Shown here one piece after another: positions 1 through 8,093 of a stretch of 64,000 nucleotides of DNA. Numbering within the stretch: position 1 is the stretch's first letter; the number at the start of each line of letters is the position of its first letter. This DNA comes from JAWRCU01 sp033542235. Lineage in GTDB: Bacteria > Pseudomonadota > Alphaproteobacteria > Rhizobiales > Rhizobiaceae. The notes under the pieces were generated by a model. It was not told the origin of the DNA, made no database searches, and worked only from the letters and a program-made list of their open reading frames with translations. Location of the stretch: positions 1-64,000 of the forward strand of contig NZ_JAWRCU010000024.1 in NCBI RefSeq assembly GCF_033542235.1, read 5' to 3'. The translations under genes and the position numbers were made by a program.

Positions 1-90
1 GCCCGAAAGCTACTGATCTTCGCCAATGCCGTCGTCGAGCGCGGCACTCCATGGATAAGAAAAGCACCCCAACAGCATCTCGCCCGCTAA
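1..90 (+). pseudogene. C-terminal end of a transposase, possibly IS110 type
   Basis: Reading frame 1 is open from the window edge to a TAA at 88-90 and encodes 29 residues beginning ARKLLIFANAVVERGTPW. The KLL-x4-NA-x8-PW pattern resembles the extreme C-terminus of IS110/IS116/IS902 transposases. Only this tail is visible, so it cannot be decided whether the element is intact outside the window. The call rests on a short motif and is tentative. A truncated tail next to a palindromic repeat would be ordinary for this kind of genome. Confidence 0.35.
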
Positions 91-96
91 TGGTTG

Positions 97-250
97 CGCT
101 TCTCCCACAAGGGGAGAAGGGGCGCGCGTTGCATTTTTCGTCTCCGCGAATCTCCGACGTTTGAGATTTGCGGCGAGCTGAATGCCAAGCTCCCCCTTCG
201 CCCCCCGTGGGAGAAGGTGGCTCGGCGCGTAGCGCCGAGACGGATGAGGG
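97..250. repeat. Imperfect palindromic intergenic repeat
   Basis: Two facing short palindromes, around 100-122 (TTCTCCCACAAGGGGAGAAG) and around 190-220 (CCCCTTCGCCCCCCGTGGGAGAAGG-like), are followed by a GGATGAGGGG tail. The same TTCTCCCC...GGGGAGAAG core recurs at 4373-4499, 9157-9265 and 11640-11815. This copy is degenerate. It sits downstream of doeX and may serve as transcript-end structure. Confidence 0.6.
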
Positions 251-300
251 GTCTGCCGGCCGCAACGTTGCCCGAGAGGGCGCGAGCGAAATGCGCGCCC

Positions 301-804
301 CTACACCTCCTCCCGGTCCGCCAGCAGCTCCGCCACCGGCACCACCGTCTCATCCTTCACCGTCTTGGTGACGATGTAGGTGAAGTACCGGTCGATACCG
401 ATTTCGCGCTCTAGCAGCGCATCGATCAGCCGCTGATAGGCGTCGATGTCGCGGGCCACGACCTTGAGCAAATAGTCCACGCCGCCGCCGACAGACCAGC
501 AGGAGACGATCTCGGGAATGTCGCGGATGGCCCGTTCGAAGCGGTCGAAATCCGCCTGGCGATGGCTGCCGAGCGTCACCTCGACCAGCACCGTCGCGAT
601 AGGCGCGACTGCGCGCAGCGCGAGCCTCGCGTGGTAGCCGGTGATCAGGCCTGCCTTCTCGAGCTTCCTGAGCCGCATCCAGCATGGGGTGGGCGACAGG
701 CCGACCTTCTCTGCGAGCGCCAGCTTGGTGATGCGGCCGTCGCGCTGCACGGCGTCGAGGATCCTAAGGTCGATGCGGTCGAGTCTCGGCGATGCCATGG
801 CCAT
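301..804 (-). CDS. doeX: Lrp/AsnC-family regulator of ectoine catabolism
   Basis: DNA-binding regulator with an N-terminal winged helix (residues about 10-60: DRIDLRILDAVQRDGRIT, then AEKVGLSPTPCWMRLRKLEKAGLI) and a C-terminal RAM ligand-binding domain. The length of 167 residues is normal for the family. I start at the ATG at 804, which gives MAMASPRLDRID. A longer ATG start at 828 only adds a non-conserved tail. It is transcribed away from enuR across a 78-base gap. An AsnC-type gene called doeX accompanies ectoine degradation genes in many proteobacteria, and that context supports the symbol. By analogy it should respond to an ectoine breakdown intermediate such as diaminobutyrate; that is inference. 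Confidence 0.82.
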   Translation of the reverse strand: MAMASPRLDRIDLRILDAVQRDGRITKLALAEKVGLSPTPCWMRLRKLEKAGLITGYHARLALRAVAPIATVLVEVTLGSHRQADFDRFERAIRDIPEIVSCWSVGGGVDYLLKVVARDIDAYQRLIDALLEREIGIDRYFTYIVTKTVKDETVVPVAELLADREEV

Positions 805-882
805 CCATCTTTTTTGCCTGGGGAACATGACGTTGCATTATTTGCATTGTCAATTGACCTGATTTTGCTCTCTTATGAAGTC
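805..882. promoter_or_regulatory. Shared doeX/enuR divergent promoter region
   Basis: These 78 AT-rich bases separate the two divergent regulator starts and must hold both promoters. TTGCATTGTCAATTGACC and TTATGAAGTCATGACA lie in it. The GTCATGACA segment overlaps the enuR start codon and resembles the TTGTCATGAT/TTGACATGAT repeats before ehuA, so it may be a shared regulator site. No clear paired -35/-10 could be assigned. Confidence 0.4.
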
Positions 883-2268
883 ATGACAATCTGGCGCCCC
901 GATCCTGCATCAATCCGGAGGCCGGCGTATCTGTCGCTGGCCGAGCAATTCTCGCGGGCGATCCATGACGGGAGGCTGCCCGGCGGCACGCGGTTGCCGC
1001 CGCACCGCAAGCTTGCCGACGAGCTCAAGCTGTCGGTGCAGACGGTGAGCCGCGCTTACGAGGAGCTGATTCGGCGCGGGCTGATATCGGGCGAGATCGG
1101 GCGCGGCAGCTTCGTGCTCACGCATGGGAAGGAGCCGGACCCGCCCTATCTGCCGGAGCGGCTGGGCGAGGTGATCGACCTGTCGATCCTGAAGCCCGTC
1201 TGCGAACCGATGCACCTGGAGAAGATGAAGGAAGCGCTGGCCTGGCTGGCCAAGGAGTTGCCGGCCAGTTCTGCGCTGTCGTTCCGTCCAAATGTGGTCT
1301 TCCCGCGCCACCGCGCGGTCGCCGCCGATTGGCTGAAACTGTGTGGACTGGATGCTTCGCCGCTCAACATCAATCTCACCAACGGCGCCACGTCGGGCAT
1401 GACGGTCGCCCTGATGAGCGCGGCGCCGCCCGGCTCCACGGTCGCAACCGAGGCGATCGGCCATCACACGCTGGTGCCGCTCGCAACCTATCTGGGTTTC
1501 AACCTGAACGGCCTGCCGATCGACGAGGACGGGCTGGTGCCGGAAGCCTTGGACGAGGCCTGCAGCGAAACCGACATCCGCGCCGTCTTCGTGCAGCCCT
1601 CGGTGATCAACCCGACGGCTACGCTGATGAGCGACAAGCGCCGCGCCGAGATCGCGGCAGTGGCGCGCAAGCACGACATCGCCATTGTCGAAAACGACGT
1701 GCTGGGGCCGCTGGTCGAGGGCAGGGCTCCGCCGCTCGCGGCCTATGCGCCGGAGCGAACATTCTACGTGACGAGCTTCACCAAGATCGTCGTGCCGGGG
1801 CTCAGGATCGGCTACCTTGTCGCGCCGGACCGCTATGTCGCCTCGGTCGCCAACCGGCATCTGGTATCCAACTGGATGGCGACGCCCATGGTCGCCGAGA
1901 TCGCGTCGAAATGGGTGACGGACGGCACCGCGCTGGATCTGGTGCACTGGCAGCGCAAGGCTCTGAAGCGCAGGCTGGCGATCGCCGCCGAGATGCTGTC
2001 GGGCGTGAGCTATCTCAGCAATCACGACTCGCTGCATGTCTGGCTGCCTTTGCCGGGCGGCCGTACGGAGGAAGACTTCGTCTCGCAGGCACGCCTGCAG
2101 GGCGTCGCCATCGCACCGGGCAGCTCGTTCCGCATCTCGGACGACCCCTGGCAGCCCGCAGTGCGCATCTCGCTCGGGTCGACGACGGAGGGTGAGCTAA
2201 GGGCAGGGCTCGGCGCGATTGCCAGGCTGCTGCTCGCAGATCCGGAGCCGGTGCTGTTGGCGATTTGA
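883..2268 (+). CDS. enuR: MocR/PdxR-type ectoine utilization regulator EnuR
   Basis: A 461-residue fusion of a GntR-type winged helix (about residues 10-80: SLAEQFSRAIHDGRLPGGTRLPPHRKLADEL in two segments) with a fold-type I aminotransferase domain. The PLP-binding lysine is in YVTSFTKIVVPGLRIG, at residue 301, close to Lys302 described for Ruegeria pomeroyi EnuR. EnuR represses ectoine import and catabolic genes, and PLP-linked sensing of degradation intermediates relieves this; that is known for the family. The start is the ATG at 883. The frame stays open upstream to 562, but that stretch overlaps the antisense doeX gene and is not EnuR-like. Position directly before ehuA-doeB supports the assignment. 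Confidence 0.9.
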   Translation: MTIWRPDPASIRRPAYLSLAEQFSRAIHDGRLPGGTRLPPHRKLADELKLSVQTVSRAYEELIRRGLISGEIGRGSFVLTHGKEPDPPYLPERLGEVIDLSILKPVCEPMHLEKMKEALAWLAKELPASSALSFRPNVVFPRHRAVAADWLKLCGLDASPLNINLTNGATSGMTVALMSAAPPGSTVATEAIGHHTLVPLATYLGFNLNGLPIDEDGLVPEALDEACSETDIRAVFVQPSVINPTATLMSDKRRAEIAAVARKHDIAIVENDVLGPLVEGRAPPLAAYAPERTFYVTSFTKIVVPGLRIGYLVAPDRYVASVANRHLVSNWMATPMVAEIASKWVTDGTALDLVHWQRKALKRRLAIAAEMLSGVSYLSNHDSLHVWLPLPGGRTEEDFVSQARLQGVAIAPGSSFRISDDPWQPAVRISLGSTTEGELRAGLGAIARLLLADPEPVLLAI

Positions 2269-2315
2269 GGTGGGCGGGCATGAGGGGCGAGACGATGACG
2301 TCGCGCTCTACGTTG

Positions 2316-2469
2316 CCCCCCTCTGTCCTGCCGGACATCTCCCCCACGAGGGGGGAGATTGGCTGTCATTGAGGATTTCGCCAATCTGCAACGTTGGCGA
2401 TTAGCGAAACAAAAGCGGCCGTCCAATCTCCCCCCTTGTGGGGGAGATGTCCGGCAGGACAGAGGGGGG
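2316..2469. repeat. Large inverted repeat, CTGTCCTGCCGGACATCTCC type, copy 1
   Basis: Two near-perfect arms of about 47 bases face each other. The left arm begins CCCCCCTCTGTCCTGCCGG at 2316 and the right arm ends with its reverse complement at 2469. About 55 bases separate them, including TTTCGCCAATCTGCAACG and its near-inverse. Each arm also holds a small palindrome (CTCCCCCACGAGGGGGGAG). The same element occurs at 6684-6840 and 7906-8059. It lies between enuR and ehuA. Confidence 0.92.
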
Positions 2470-2566
2470 CGCGACGCGCGCCGGCCTCACCATCGTTCCG
2501 CCCCTTCAAATCGCTGCCCAAAATTCACGCAGCCGCCGCCCACCAAATTGTGCGGAATCGAAAAAA

Positions 2567-2599
2567 TTGTCATGATGTAATTTTAAGAATTGACATGAT
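2567..2599 (+). promoter_or_regulatory. Candidate ehuA promoter/operator with direct repeats
   Basis: TTGTCATGAT (2567-2576) and TTGACATGAT (2590-2599) are a direct repeat with one mismatch, 23 bases apart start to start, roughly two helical turns. The second contains a consensus -35 box, TTGACA (2590-2595), but no good -10 follows at 16-18 bases. The block is AT-rich against a GC-rich background, sits 50-80 bases before ehuA and is a plausible EnuR or DoeX binding region. No binding-site consensus was available to compare. Confidence 0.4.
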
Positions 2600-2648
2600 T
2601 TTGTAACTTTTCCATCGTTCGGGCGTTCGGAACCCCGAGGGAGGCGGC

Positions 2649-3434
2649 ATGGCCGAGCCCATCATCAGGATTGACGGCATCAGCAAGAGCTTCGGCGCGC
2701 TGCGCGTGCTGGACTCGCTGTCGATGGAGGTCATGCCCGGCGAAAAGCTGGCGCTGATCGGGCCGTCCGGCTCCGGCAAGACGACAATCCTTCGCATCCT
2801 GATGACGCTGGAGCGCATCGACAGCGGCCACATCCAGGTCGAGGGCGAAGAACTCTACCATATGAAGCGCAGCGGCCGGCTGGTCGAAGCGGATGAACGG
2901 CACCTGGCGAAAATGCGCCAGAAGATCGGCATGGTCTTCCAGCTGTTCAACCTGTTTCCGCATATGTGCGTTTGCGACAACATCACGCTGGCGCCGATGC
3001 TGACCAAGGGGATTGCCCGCGACGCCGCCAAGAAGCGGGCGATGGAGCTTCTCGACATGGTCGGCATGGCTGACAAGGCCAAGGCAATGCCCGCGCAGCT
3101 TTCGGGCGGCCAGAAGCAGCGCGTCGCGATCGCCCGGGCGCTCGCTTTGTCGCCGAAGATCATGCTGTTCGACGAGGTCACCTCCGCGCTCGACCCCGAG
3201 CTGGTCGAAGAAGTCCTCAACGTCATGCGCAAGCTCGCGGCCGAGACCGACATGACCATGCTGCTCGTCACGCATGAAATGGGGTTCGCCCATGACTTCG
3301 CCGACCGCGTGCTGTTCTTCGATCGCGGCAGGATCGTCGAGGAAGGCAAGCCCGACGAGATCTTCCGCAATCCCAAGCAGGAGAGGACTCAGACCTTCCT
3401 GCGCAAGATCATAGCGGCCGGACATCGGGTCTGA
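2649..3434 (+). CDS. ehuA: Ectoine/hydroxyectoine ABC transporter ATPase EhuA
   Basis: A 261-residue ATP-binding subunit of a polar-amino-acid-type ABC importer. Walker A is GPSGSGKTT (about residues 38-46), the signature is LSGGQKQRVAIARAL, Walker B is IMLFDE followed by the D-loop SALDP, and the H-loop is THEMGF. It energises uptake of ectoine and 5-hydroxyectoine from the periplasm. A GGGAGGCGGC Shine-Dalgarno stretch precedes the ATG. It opens the ehuABCD-eutABC-doeAB set, the order known from Sinorhizobium meliloti. Specificity is inferred from that context, since the ATPase alone would only be called amino-acid type. Confidence 0.93.
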   Translation: MAEPIIRIDGISKSFGALRVLDSLSMEVMPGEKLALIGPSGSGKTTILRILMTLERIDSGHIQVEGEELYHMKRSGRLVEADERHLAKMRQKIGMVFQLFNLFPHMCVCDNITLAPMLTKGIARDAAKKRAMELLDMVGMADKAKAMPAQLSGGQKQRVAIARALALSPKIMLFDEVTSALDPELVEEVLNVMRKLAAETDMTMLLVTHEMGFAHDFADRVLFFDRGRIVEEGKPDEIFRNPKQERTQTFLRKIIAAGHRV

Positions 3435-3503
3435 CCGGTATGCCCGCGGCATGAAGCCGCTAGAAACCAGAACGAAAACCAAAGGGCACAGGAGCTGGGA
3501 ACA

Positions 3504-4361
3504 ATGAGAAGGAATGCAATTCTGGCGGGCACGGTCGCCGCGTTTGCGGCGGCGGCAGCCGTGGTGATGATGACGGCGCCGAAGCTGGCCGCCGCAGACA
3601 AGCTCGAGCAGCTCAAGGAGCAGGGCTTTGCGCGCCTGGCGATCGCCAATGAGCCGCCCTATACGGCGGTCGCGCCCGACGGCAAGGTTTCGGGCGCAGC
3701 GCCGGACGTTGCGCGCGAGGTGTTCAAGCGGCTCGGCGTGCCGGACGTCGTCGCCTCGATCTCGGAATACGGCGCGATGATCCCCGGTCTCCAGGCGCAT
3801 CGCTTCGACGTCGTCACTGCCGGTCTTTTCATGAAGCCCGAGCGCTGCGCCGCCGTCGCCTATTCGGAGCCGGTCCTATGCGACGCGGAAGCCTTCCTCG
3901 TGAAGAAGGGCAACCCGAAGGGCTTCAAGAGCTATGAGGACATCGCCAAGGACGAAAAGGCGACGATCGGCGCCCCGGGCGGCGGCACCGAAGAGAAGCT
4001 GGCGCTCAATGCCGGCGTGCCGCGCGACCGCGTGATCGTCGTGCCGGACGGGCAGAGCGGCCTGAAGATGCTGCAGGACGGCCGCATCGACGTCTACTCG
4101 CTGCCGGTGCTCTCGCTCAACGACCTCAAGAAGAAGTCCGGCGACGACACGATCGAGGTGTTCGCTCCGGTTCAGGGCGCGCCCGTCTATTGCGACGGCG
4201 CGGCGTTCAACAAGAACGACACCGCGTTGCGCGATGCCTTTGACGTAGAGCTCAAGAAGATGAAGGAGTCCGGCGAGTTCGCCAAGATCATCGAGCCCTA
4301 CGGCTTCTCCGCCCAGGCTGCGATGTCGACCAGCCGCGACAAGCTCTGCTCGGCGAAGTGA
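3504..4361 (+). CDS. ehuB: Ectoine/hydroxyectoine-binding periplasmic protein EhuB
   Basis: A 285-residue solute-binding protein of the SBP_bac_3 family. A signal peptide covers about residues 1-30 (MRRNAILAGTV, then an Ala/Val-rich core ending PKLAAA). EPPYTAVAPDGKVSGAAPDVA is the typical N-terminal lobe motif, shown here in part. EhuB delivers ectoines to EhuC/EhuD with high affinity in S. meliloti. It is 69 bases downstream of ehuA. The next gap holds a palindromic repeat that could stabilise this message relative to the permease genes. Confidence 0.92.
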   Translation: MRRNAILAGTVAAFAAAAAVVMMTAPKLAAADKLEQLKEQGFARLAIANEPPYTAVAPDGKVSGAAPDVAREVFKRLGVPDVVASISEYGAMIPGLQAHRFDVVTAGLFMKPERCAAVAYSEPVLCDAEAFLVKKGNPKGFKSYEDIAKDEKATIGAPGGGTEEKLALNAGVPRDRVIVVPDGQSGLKMLQDGRIDVYSLPVLSLNDLKKKSGDDTIEVFAPVQGAPVYCDGAAFNKNDTALRDAFDVELKKMKESGEFAKIIEPYGFSAQAAMSTSRDKLCSAK

Positions 4362-4372
4362 CACACGCCTTT

Positions 4373-4499
4373 CCTTCTCCCCGTTCACGGGGAGAAGGTG
4401 GCCCGAAGGGTCGGATGAGGGGCAGCGCTGACATCGGCGAGCTCGGCGCCGCCCCTCATCTGCCTGCCGGCATCTTCTCCCCGTAAACGGGGAGAAGGA
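4373..4499. repeat. Inverted repeat with TTCTCCCC/GGGGAGAA hairpins
   Basis: Two hairpin cores, CTTCTCCCCGTTCACGGGG (about 4375-4397) and CTTCTCCCCGTAAACGGGG (about 4472-4496), flank facing GGATGAGGGGCAGCGCTGAC and CGCCGCCCCTCATCTGCC segments. It is the same family as 11640-11815. It occupies almost the whole ehuB-ehuC gap, so the operon transcript must pass through it. Confidence 0.88.
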
Positions 4500-4536
4500 C
4501 GCGGCGGCAAAGCTGGCGCTAGCCTTGGAAGCATCA

Positions 4537-5196
4537 ATGACCGACTGGTTCGGCTATCTCAATCTGATCCTGCAAGGAGCGATCGTCACGGTCGAGCTCA
4601 CCATCATGGGCTCGGCGCTGGCGCTGGTCTTTGCTTTCCTGGCGGGGCTGGGACGCATCTCGCGCTTCTTCGTGGTGCGGGCCCTGGCGACGACTTACAT
4701 CGAATTCTTCCGCGGCACGTCGATCTTCGTGCAGCTCTTCTGGGTCTATTTCGTCCTGCCGGTCATCGGCTTCGAGCTGACGCCGCTTCAGGCGGGCGTG
4801 CTCGGGCTCGGCCTGAATGTCGGCGCCTATGGCGCGGAGGTGGTGCGCGGCGCGATCCTGTCGGTCGGCAAGGAGCAATATGAGGCTTGCGTGGCGCTGA
4901 ACCTCAGCCGCTTTCAGTGCATGCGCAAGGTGATCATGCCGCAGGCCTTGCTCGTCATGCTGCCGACCTTCGGCAACAACGCCATCGAGTTGCTCAAGGC
5001 AACATCGGTGGTGTCGCTGATCTCGCTTGCCGACATGACGTTCCAGGCGCAGGTGGTGCGCTCGCAGACCGGCAACACATTCGTGCCGTTCGCCACGATC
5101 CTGGTGCTCTATTTCATCTTCGCCACGCTGATCGCCTGGGGGATGCGGATGCTGGAGCGACGCATGGCGCGCGGAATTGACGGAGTGCGCGTCTGA
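4537..5196 (+). CDS. ehuC: Ectoine ABC transporter permease EhuC
   Basis: A 219-residue inner-membrane permease of the His/Glu/Gln type with about five membrane segments. The EAA loop region lies around residues 115-150 (VGKEQYEACVALNLSRFQCM, then KVIMPQAL). I start at the ATG at 4537 because GGAAG stands 5-6 bases before it. A TTG at 4525 in the same frame would add only four residues. It pairs with EhuD to form the membrane channel. The stop TGA shares one base with the ehuD start. Confidence 0.92.
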   Translation: MTDWFGYLNLILQGAIVTVELTIMGSALALVFAFLAGLGRISRFFVVRALATTYIEFFRGTSIFVQLFWVYFVLPVIGFELTPLQAGVLGLGLNVGAYGAEVVRGAILSVGKEQYEACVALNLSRFQCMRKVIMPQALLVMLPTFGNNAIELLKATSVVSLISLADMTFQAQVVRSQTGNTFVPFATILVLYFIFATLIAWGMRMLERRMARGIDGVRV

Positions 5197-5855
5197 TGGA
5201 ATGGGATTGGGAATTCGTCCGCGAGATCATGCCGACCCTCATCCAGGGCGTGAAGATCACGATTCTCGCGACCGTGCTCGGCTCGGTGCTGGCGGCCATT
5301 GTCGGGCTGGGGATAGCGCTCGCGCGGCGCTCGCCGAACCGGCTCGTCTCGCGCCCGGTCGGCTTCGCGGCGGAGTTCATCCGCGGCACCCCGCTCCTGG
5401 TGCAGCTCTATTTCATCTTCTACGTGCTGCCGGACGCCGGCATCCTGCTGCCGCCGCTGGTTGCCGGCGTGATCGGGCTCGGCCTGCATTACGGCACCTA
5501 CACCGCGGAGGTCTATCGCGCGGGCATCGACAATGTGCCGCGCGGCCAATGGGAGGCAGCCAAGGCCTGCAACCTGAATGCGCGGCAGACCTGGACGCGC
5601 ATCATCCTGCCGCAGGCAATTCCGCCGATGATCCCGGCGCTCGCCAACTATTTCATCGCCATGTTCAAGGAGACTCCGCTTCTCTCGGCGATCACCGTGC
5701 TGGAGCTCATGAACCAGGCAAAAAGCGTCGCCAACACCTACTATCGCTACATCGAGCCGATGACGCTGGTCGGCGCCTTCTTCCTGGCGATCAGCCTTGT
5801 GTCGGTATTCGTGCTGCGGTGGCTGGAATACCGCTATGGGAGAATCGAACGGTGA
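5196..5855 (+). CDS. ehuD: Ectoine ABC transporter permease EhuD
   Basis: A 219-residue permease paralogous to EhuC, with hydrophobic segments around residues 12-40, 60-85 and 180-205. The EAA motif region is around VPRGQWEAAKACNLNARQ and IILPQAIPPMIPALANY. The ATG overlaps the ehuC stop (TGATG), which indicates translational coupling. The eutA start overlaps its 3' end by four bases (GTGA), so transport and catabolism are on one transcript. Confidence 0.92.
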   Translation: MEWDWEFVREIMPTLIQGVKITILATVLGSVLAAIVGLGIALARRSPNRLVSRPVGFAAEFIRGTPLLVQLYFIFYVLPDAGILLPPLVAGVIGLGLHYGTYTAEVYRAGIDNVPRGQWEAAKACNLNARQTWTRIILPQAIPPMIPALANYFIAMFKETPLLSAITVLELMNQAKSVANTYYRYIEPMTLVGAFFLAISLVSVFVLRWLEYRYGRIER

Positions 5856-6643
5856 ACGTTCAAGTAAAGCCTGCAGTCGACATCCGCCTCCATCAGCAGC
5901 GGCCGCCGCTCGATGCGCGTCCGCTTGAAAAGCGCGTCGGGCTGATCATCCTCGCCACCGATCACACGACCGAGCCGGATTTCCGCCGCATGGTCGCCAG
6001 CGAGCGGATCGGGGTCTATGTGGCGCGCATTCCCTACGCCAATCCGACGACGCCGGAAAACCTGCGCAAGATGCAGCCGGCATTGAGCGAGGGCGCCGGG
6101 CTGATCCTGCCGGATGAGGGGCTGGACGCGGTCTGCTATTCCTGCACCTCGGCATCCGTCGTCATCGGCGACGCCGAGATCGAGGCCGCGATCCGCGGGG
6201 CCAAGCCCGGCGTGCCGGTGGTCACGCCGCCTTTGGCTGCCGTCAACGGCCTCAAGGTCCTTGGCGCAAGAAGGATAAGCGTACTGACCCCCTATACGGT
6301 CGAGACCAGCCGGCCGATGGCCGCCTATTTCGCCGCGCACGGCTTCGACATTGCGAGCTTCACATGCCTCGGCTTTGACGATGACCGTGAGATGGCGCGC
6401 CTCAAGCCTGCCTCCCTGGTGGATCTGGCGCGCGAGGCGATGGCGCCGGATGCCGAGGCTCTGTTCATCTCCTGCACAGCGCTGCGTTCGGCGGCCGTCG
6501 TGCCTGAGATCGAAAGCGCGATCGGCCGGCCGGTCGTGACCAGCAACCTGGCGACTGCATGGAATTGCCTGAGGGTGTGCGGGGATCAGGCGCCGCGGCC
6601 CGAGTGGGGGCGGCTGATGGAGATGGGGCTGAGGCTGAGGTGA
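5852..6643 (+). CDS. eutA: Ectoine utilization protein EutA (Asp/Glu racemase family)
   Basis: A 263-residue member of the Asp/Glu racemase, arylmalonate decarboxylase and maleate isomerase superfamily. The two symmetric catalytic cysteines of the fold are visible, Cys98 in CYSCTSAS and Cys208 in FISCTAL. EutA with EutB and EutC is held to convert 5-hydroxyectoine to ectoine, with EutA possibly inverting a stereocentre. The GTG start at 5852 is chosen because it gives the ATGA-type overlap with ehuD and leads straight into the conserved domain. The frame upstream of it is shadow. Confidence 0.88.
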   Translation: MNVQVKPAVDIRLHQQRPPLDARPLEKRVGLIILATDHTTEPDFRRMVASERIGVYVARIPYANPTTPENLRKMQPALSEGAGLILPDEGLDAVCYSCTSASVVIGDAEIEAAIRGAKPGVPVVTPPLAAVNGLKVLGARRISVLTPYTVETSRPMAAYFAAHGFDIASFTCLGFDDDREMARLKPASLVDLAREAMAPDAEALFISCTALRSAAVVPEIESAIGRPVVTSNLATAWNCLRVCGDQAPRPEWGRLMEMGLRLR

Positions 6644-6683
6644 TGTTTGTCACGCAACTCCGGACGGGCCAGCTCGCGTCGCG

Positions 6684-6840
6684 CCCCCCTCTGTCCTGCC
6701 GGACATCTCCTCCACAAGGGGGGAGATTGGACGGCCGCGATGGTTTCGCCAACCTGCGGCGTCGGCGATTGGCGAAACCCTCAATGAAAGCCAATCTCCC
6801 CCCTTGTGGGGGAGATGTCCGGCAGGACAGAGGGGGGGGG
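6684..6840. repeat. Large inverted repeat, CTGTCCTGCCGGACATCTCC type, copy 2
   Basis: It has the same architecture as 2316-2469. The left arm CCCCCCTCTGTCCTGCCGG starts at 6684, the right arm ends GGACAGAGGGGGGGG at 6840, and the centre contains TTCGCCAACCTGCGGCGTCGG. It fills the eutA-eutB gap inside the operon and ends about 50 bases before the eutB ATG. Confidence 0.92.
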
Positions 6841-6893
6841 CAACGTAGAGCGCTGCCGCCTCATGAAAACCAGCGTGCAGGCAGAACGCTCTG

Positions 6894-7877
6894 ATGACCT
6901 TCACTCCCGTCACCCTCTCCGACATCGAAGCCGCACGCGCGCGCATCGCCGGCAAGGTGGTGCACACGCCAGTCGTGCCGTCGCGCAGCCTCACCGAGAT
7001 CGCCGGCGTACCCGTGCATCTCAAGCTCGAGCATCGCCAGATCACGGGCAGCTTCAAGCTGCGCGGGGCGTCGAACGCCGTCGCCTCGCTGTCGGCAGCT
7101 GAGAAGCAAAGCGGCGTGGTGGCTGCATCGACGGGGAACCACGGGCGCGGATTGTCCTTCGCCGCAAAGCGCGAGGGCGTTCGCGCGGTGATCTGCATGT
7201 CGCGGCTGGTGCCGGAAAACAAGGTCTCGGAAATCCGCCGTCTCGGCGCCGAGGTGAAGATCATCGGCAACAGCCAGGACGATGCCCAGCAGGAAGTGGA
7301 TCGTCTCGTAGCCGAGGAGGGGCTGGTGATGGTGCCGCCTTTCGACCACCCGGCCGTGGCGGCCGGGCAGGGGACGATAGGGATCGAAATCCTCGAAGAC
7401 GTTCCTGACGCCGAAACGATCCTCGTGCAGCTCTCCGGCGGCGGGCTGGCCGCCGGCATCGCCGCCGCGGCCAAGGCGCTTAAGCCGGACATCAAGGTGA
7501 TCGGCATCTCCATGGAGCGCGGCGCGGCGATGAAAGCGAGCCTCGATGCTGGCAGGCCGGTTCTGGTCGAGGAACTGCCGACACTGGCCGATTCGCTCGG
7601 CGGCGGCATTGGGCTCGACAACCAGCTGACATTCCAGATGTGCCGCGAGCTGCTCGACGACGTGGTGCTCCTCACCGAGGCAGAAATCGCCGCGGGCATC
7701 GTCCACGCCTATGCCGAGGAGCGCGAGATCGTCGAAGGCGCCGGGGCGGTGGGGATCGCCGCGCTGCTCGCCAGCAAGGTGAAGCCGGAGGGGCCGACGG
7801 TGGTGCTGCTTTCGGGCGGCAACATCGACATGGCGCTGCACAGGAAGATCGTGTGCGGGGAGGGGAAGTCAGCATGA
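6894..7877 (+). CDS. eutB: Hydroxyectoine utilization dehydratase EutB
   Basis: A 327-residue fold-type II PLP enzyme related to threonine dehydratase and serine racemase. The PLP lysine is Lys55 in GSFKLRGASN, and the glycine-rich phosphate loop SGGGLAAG lies around residues 183-190. It is proposed to dehydrate 5-hydroxyectoine before EutC reduces the product. It lacks the C-terminal ACT regulatory domain of biosynthetic threonine deaminases, fitting a catabolic role. Placement between eutA and eutC supports the symbol. Confidence 0.9.
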   Translation: MTFTPVTLSDIEAARARIAGKVVHTPVVPSRSLTEIAGVPVHLKLEHRQITGSFKLRGASNAVASLSAAEKQSGVVAASTGNHGRGLSFAAKREGVRAVICMSRLVPENKVSEIRRLGAEVKIIGNSQDDAQQEVDRLVAEEGLVMVPPFDHPAVAAGQGTIGIEILEDVPDAETILVQLSGGGLAAGIAAAAKALKPDIKVIGISMERGAAMKASLDAGRPVLVEELPTLADSLGGGIGLDNQLTFQMCRELLDDVVLLTEAEIAAGIVHAYAEEREIVEGAGAVGIAALLASKVKPEGPTVVLLSGGNIDMALHRKIVCGEGKSA

Positions 7878-7905
7878 AAGTTCTGGCACGTCGAGTTCGT
7901 TCGCG

Positions 7906-8059
7906 CCCCCCTCTGTCCTACCGGACATCTCCCCCGCAAGGGGGGAGATTGCCTGTCATCGAGGGTTTCGCCAATTTCCAACGCTGGCGTCTAGCGAAAC
8001 CAAAGCGGCTGTCCAATCTCCCCCCTTGCGGGGGAGATGTCCGGCAGGACAGAGGGGGG
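7906..8059. repeat. Large inverted repeat, CTGTCCTGCCGGACATCTCC type, copy 3
   Basis: This is the third copy of the element at 2316-2469 and 6684-6840. The left arm starts CCCCCCTCTGTCCTACCGG at 7906 and the right arm ends at 8059. It fills the eutB-eutC gap and ends 20 bases before the eutC Shine-Dalgarno sequence. Confidence 0.92.
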
Positions 8060-8093
8060 CGCCGTAGGGCGCCAACCCTGGAGGTGCTCTCCC

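Noticed and set aside
562..882. N-terminal extension of enuR
   Set aside because: The frame is open but lies antisense over doeX and is not like EnuR; the ATG at 883 starts the conserved winged helix.
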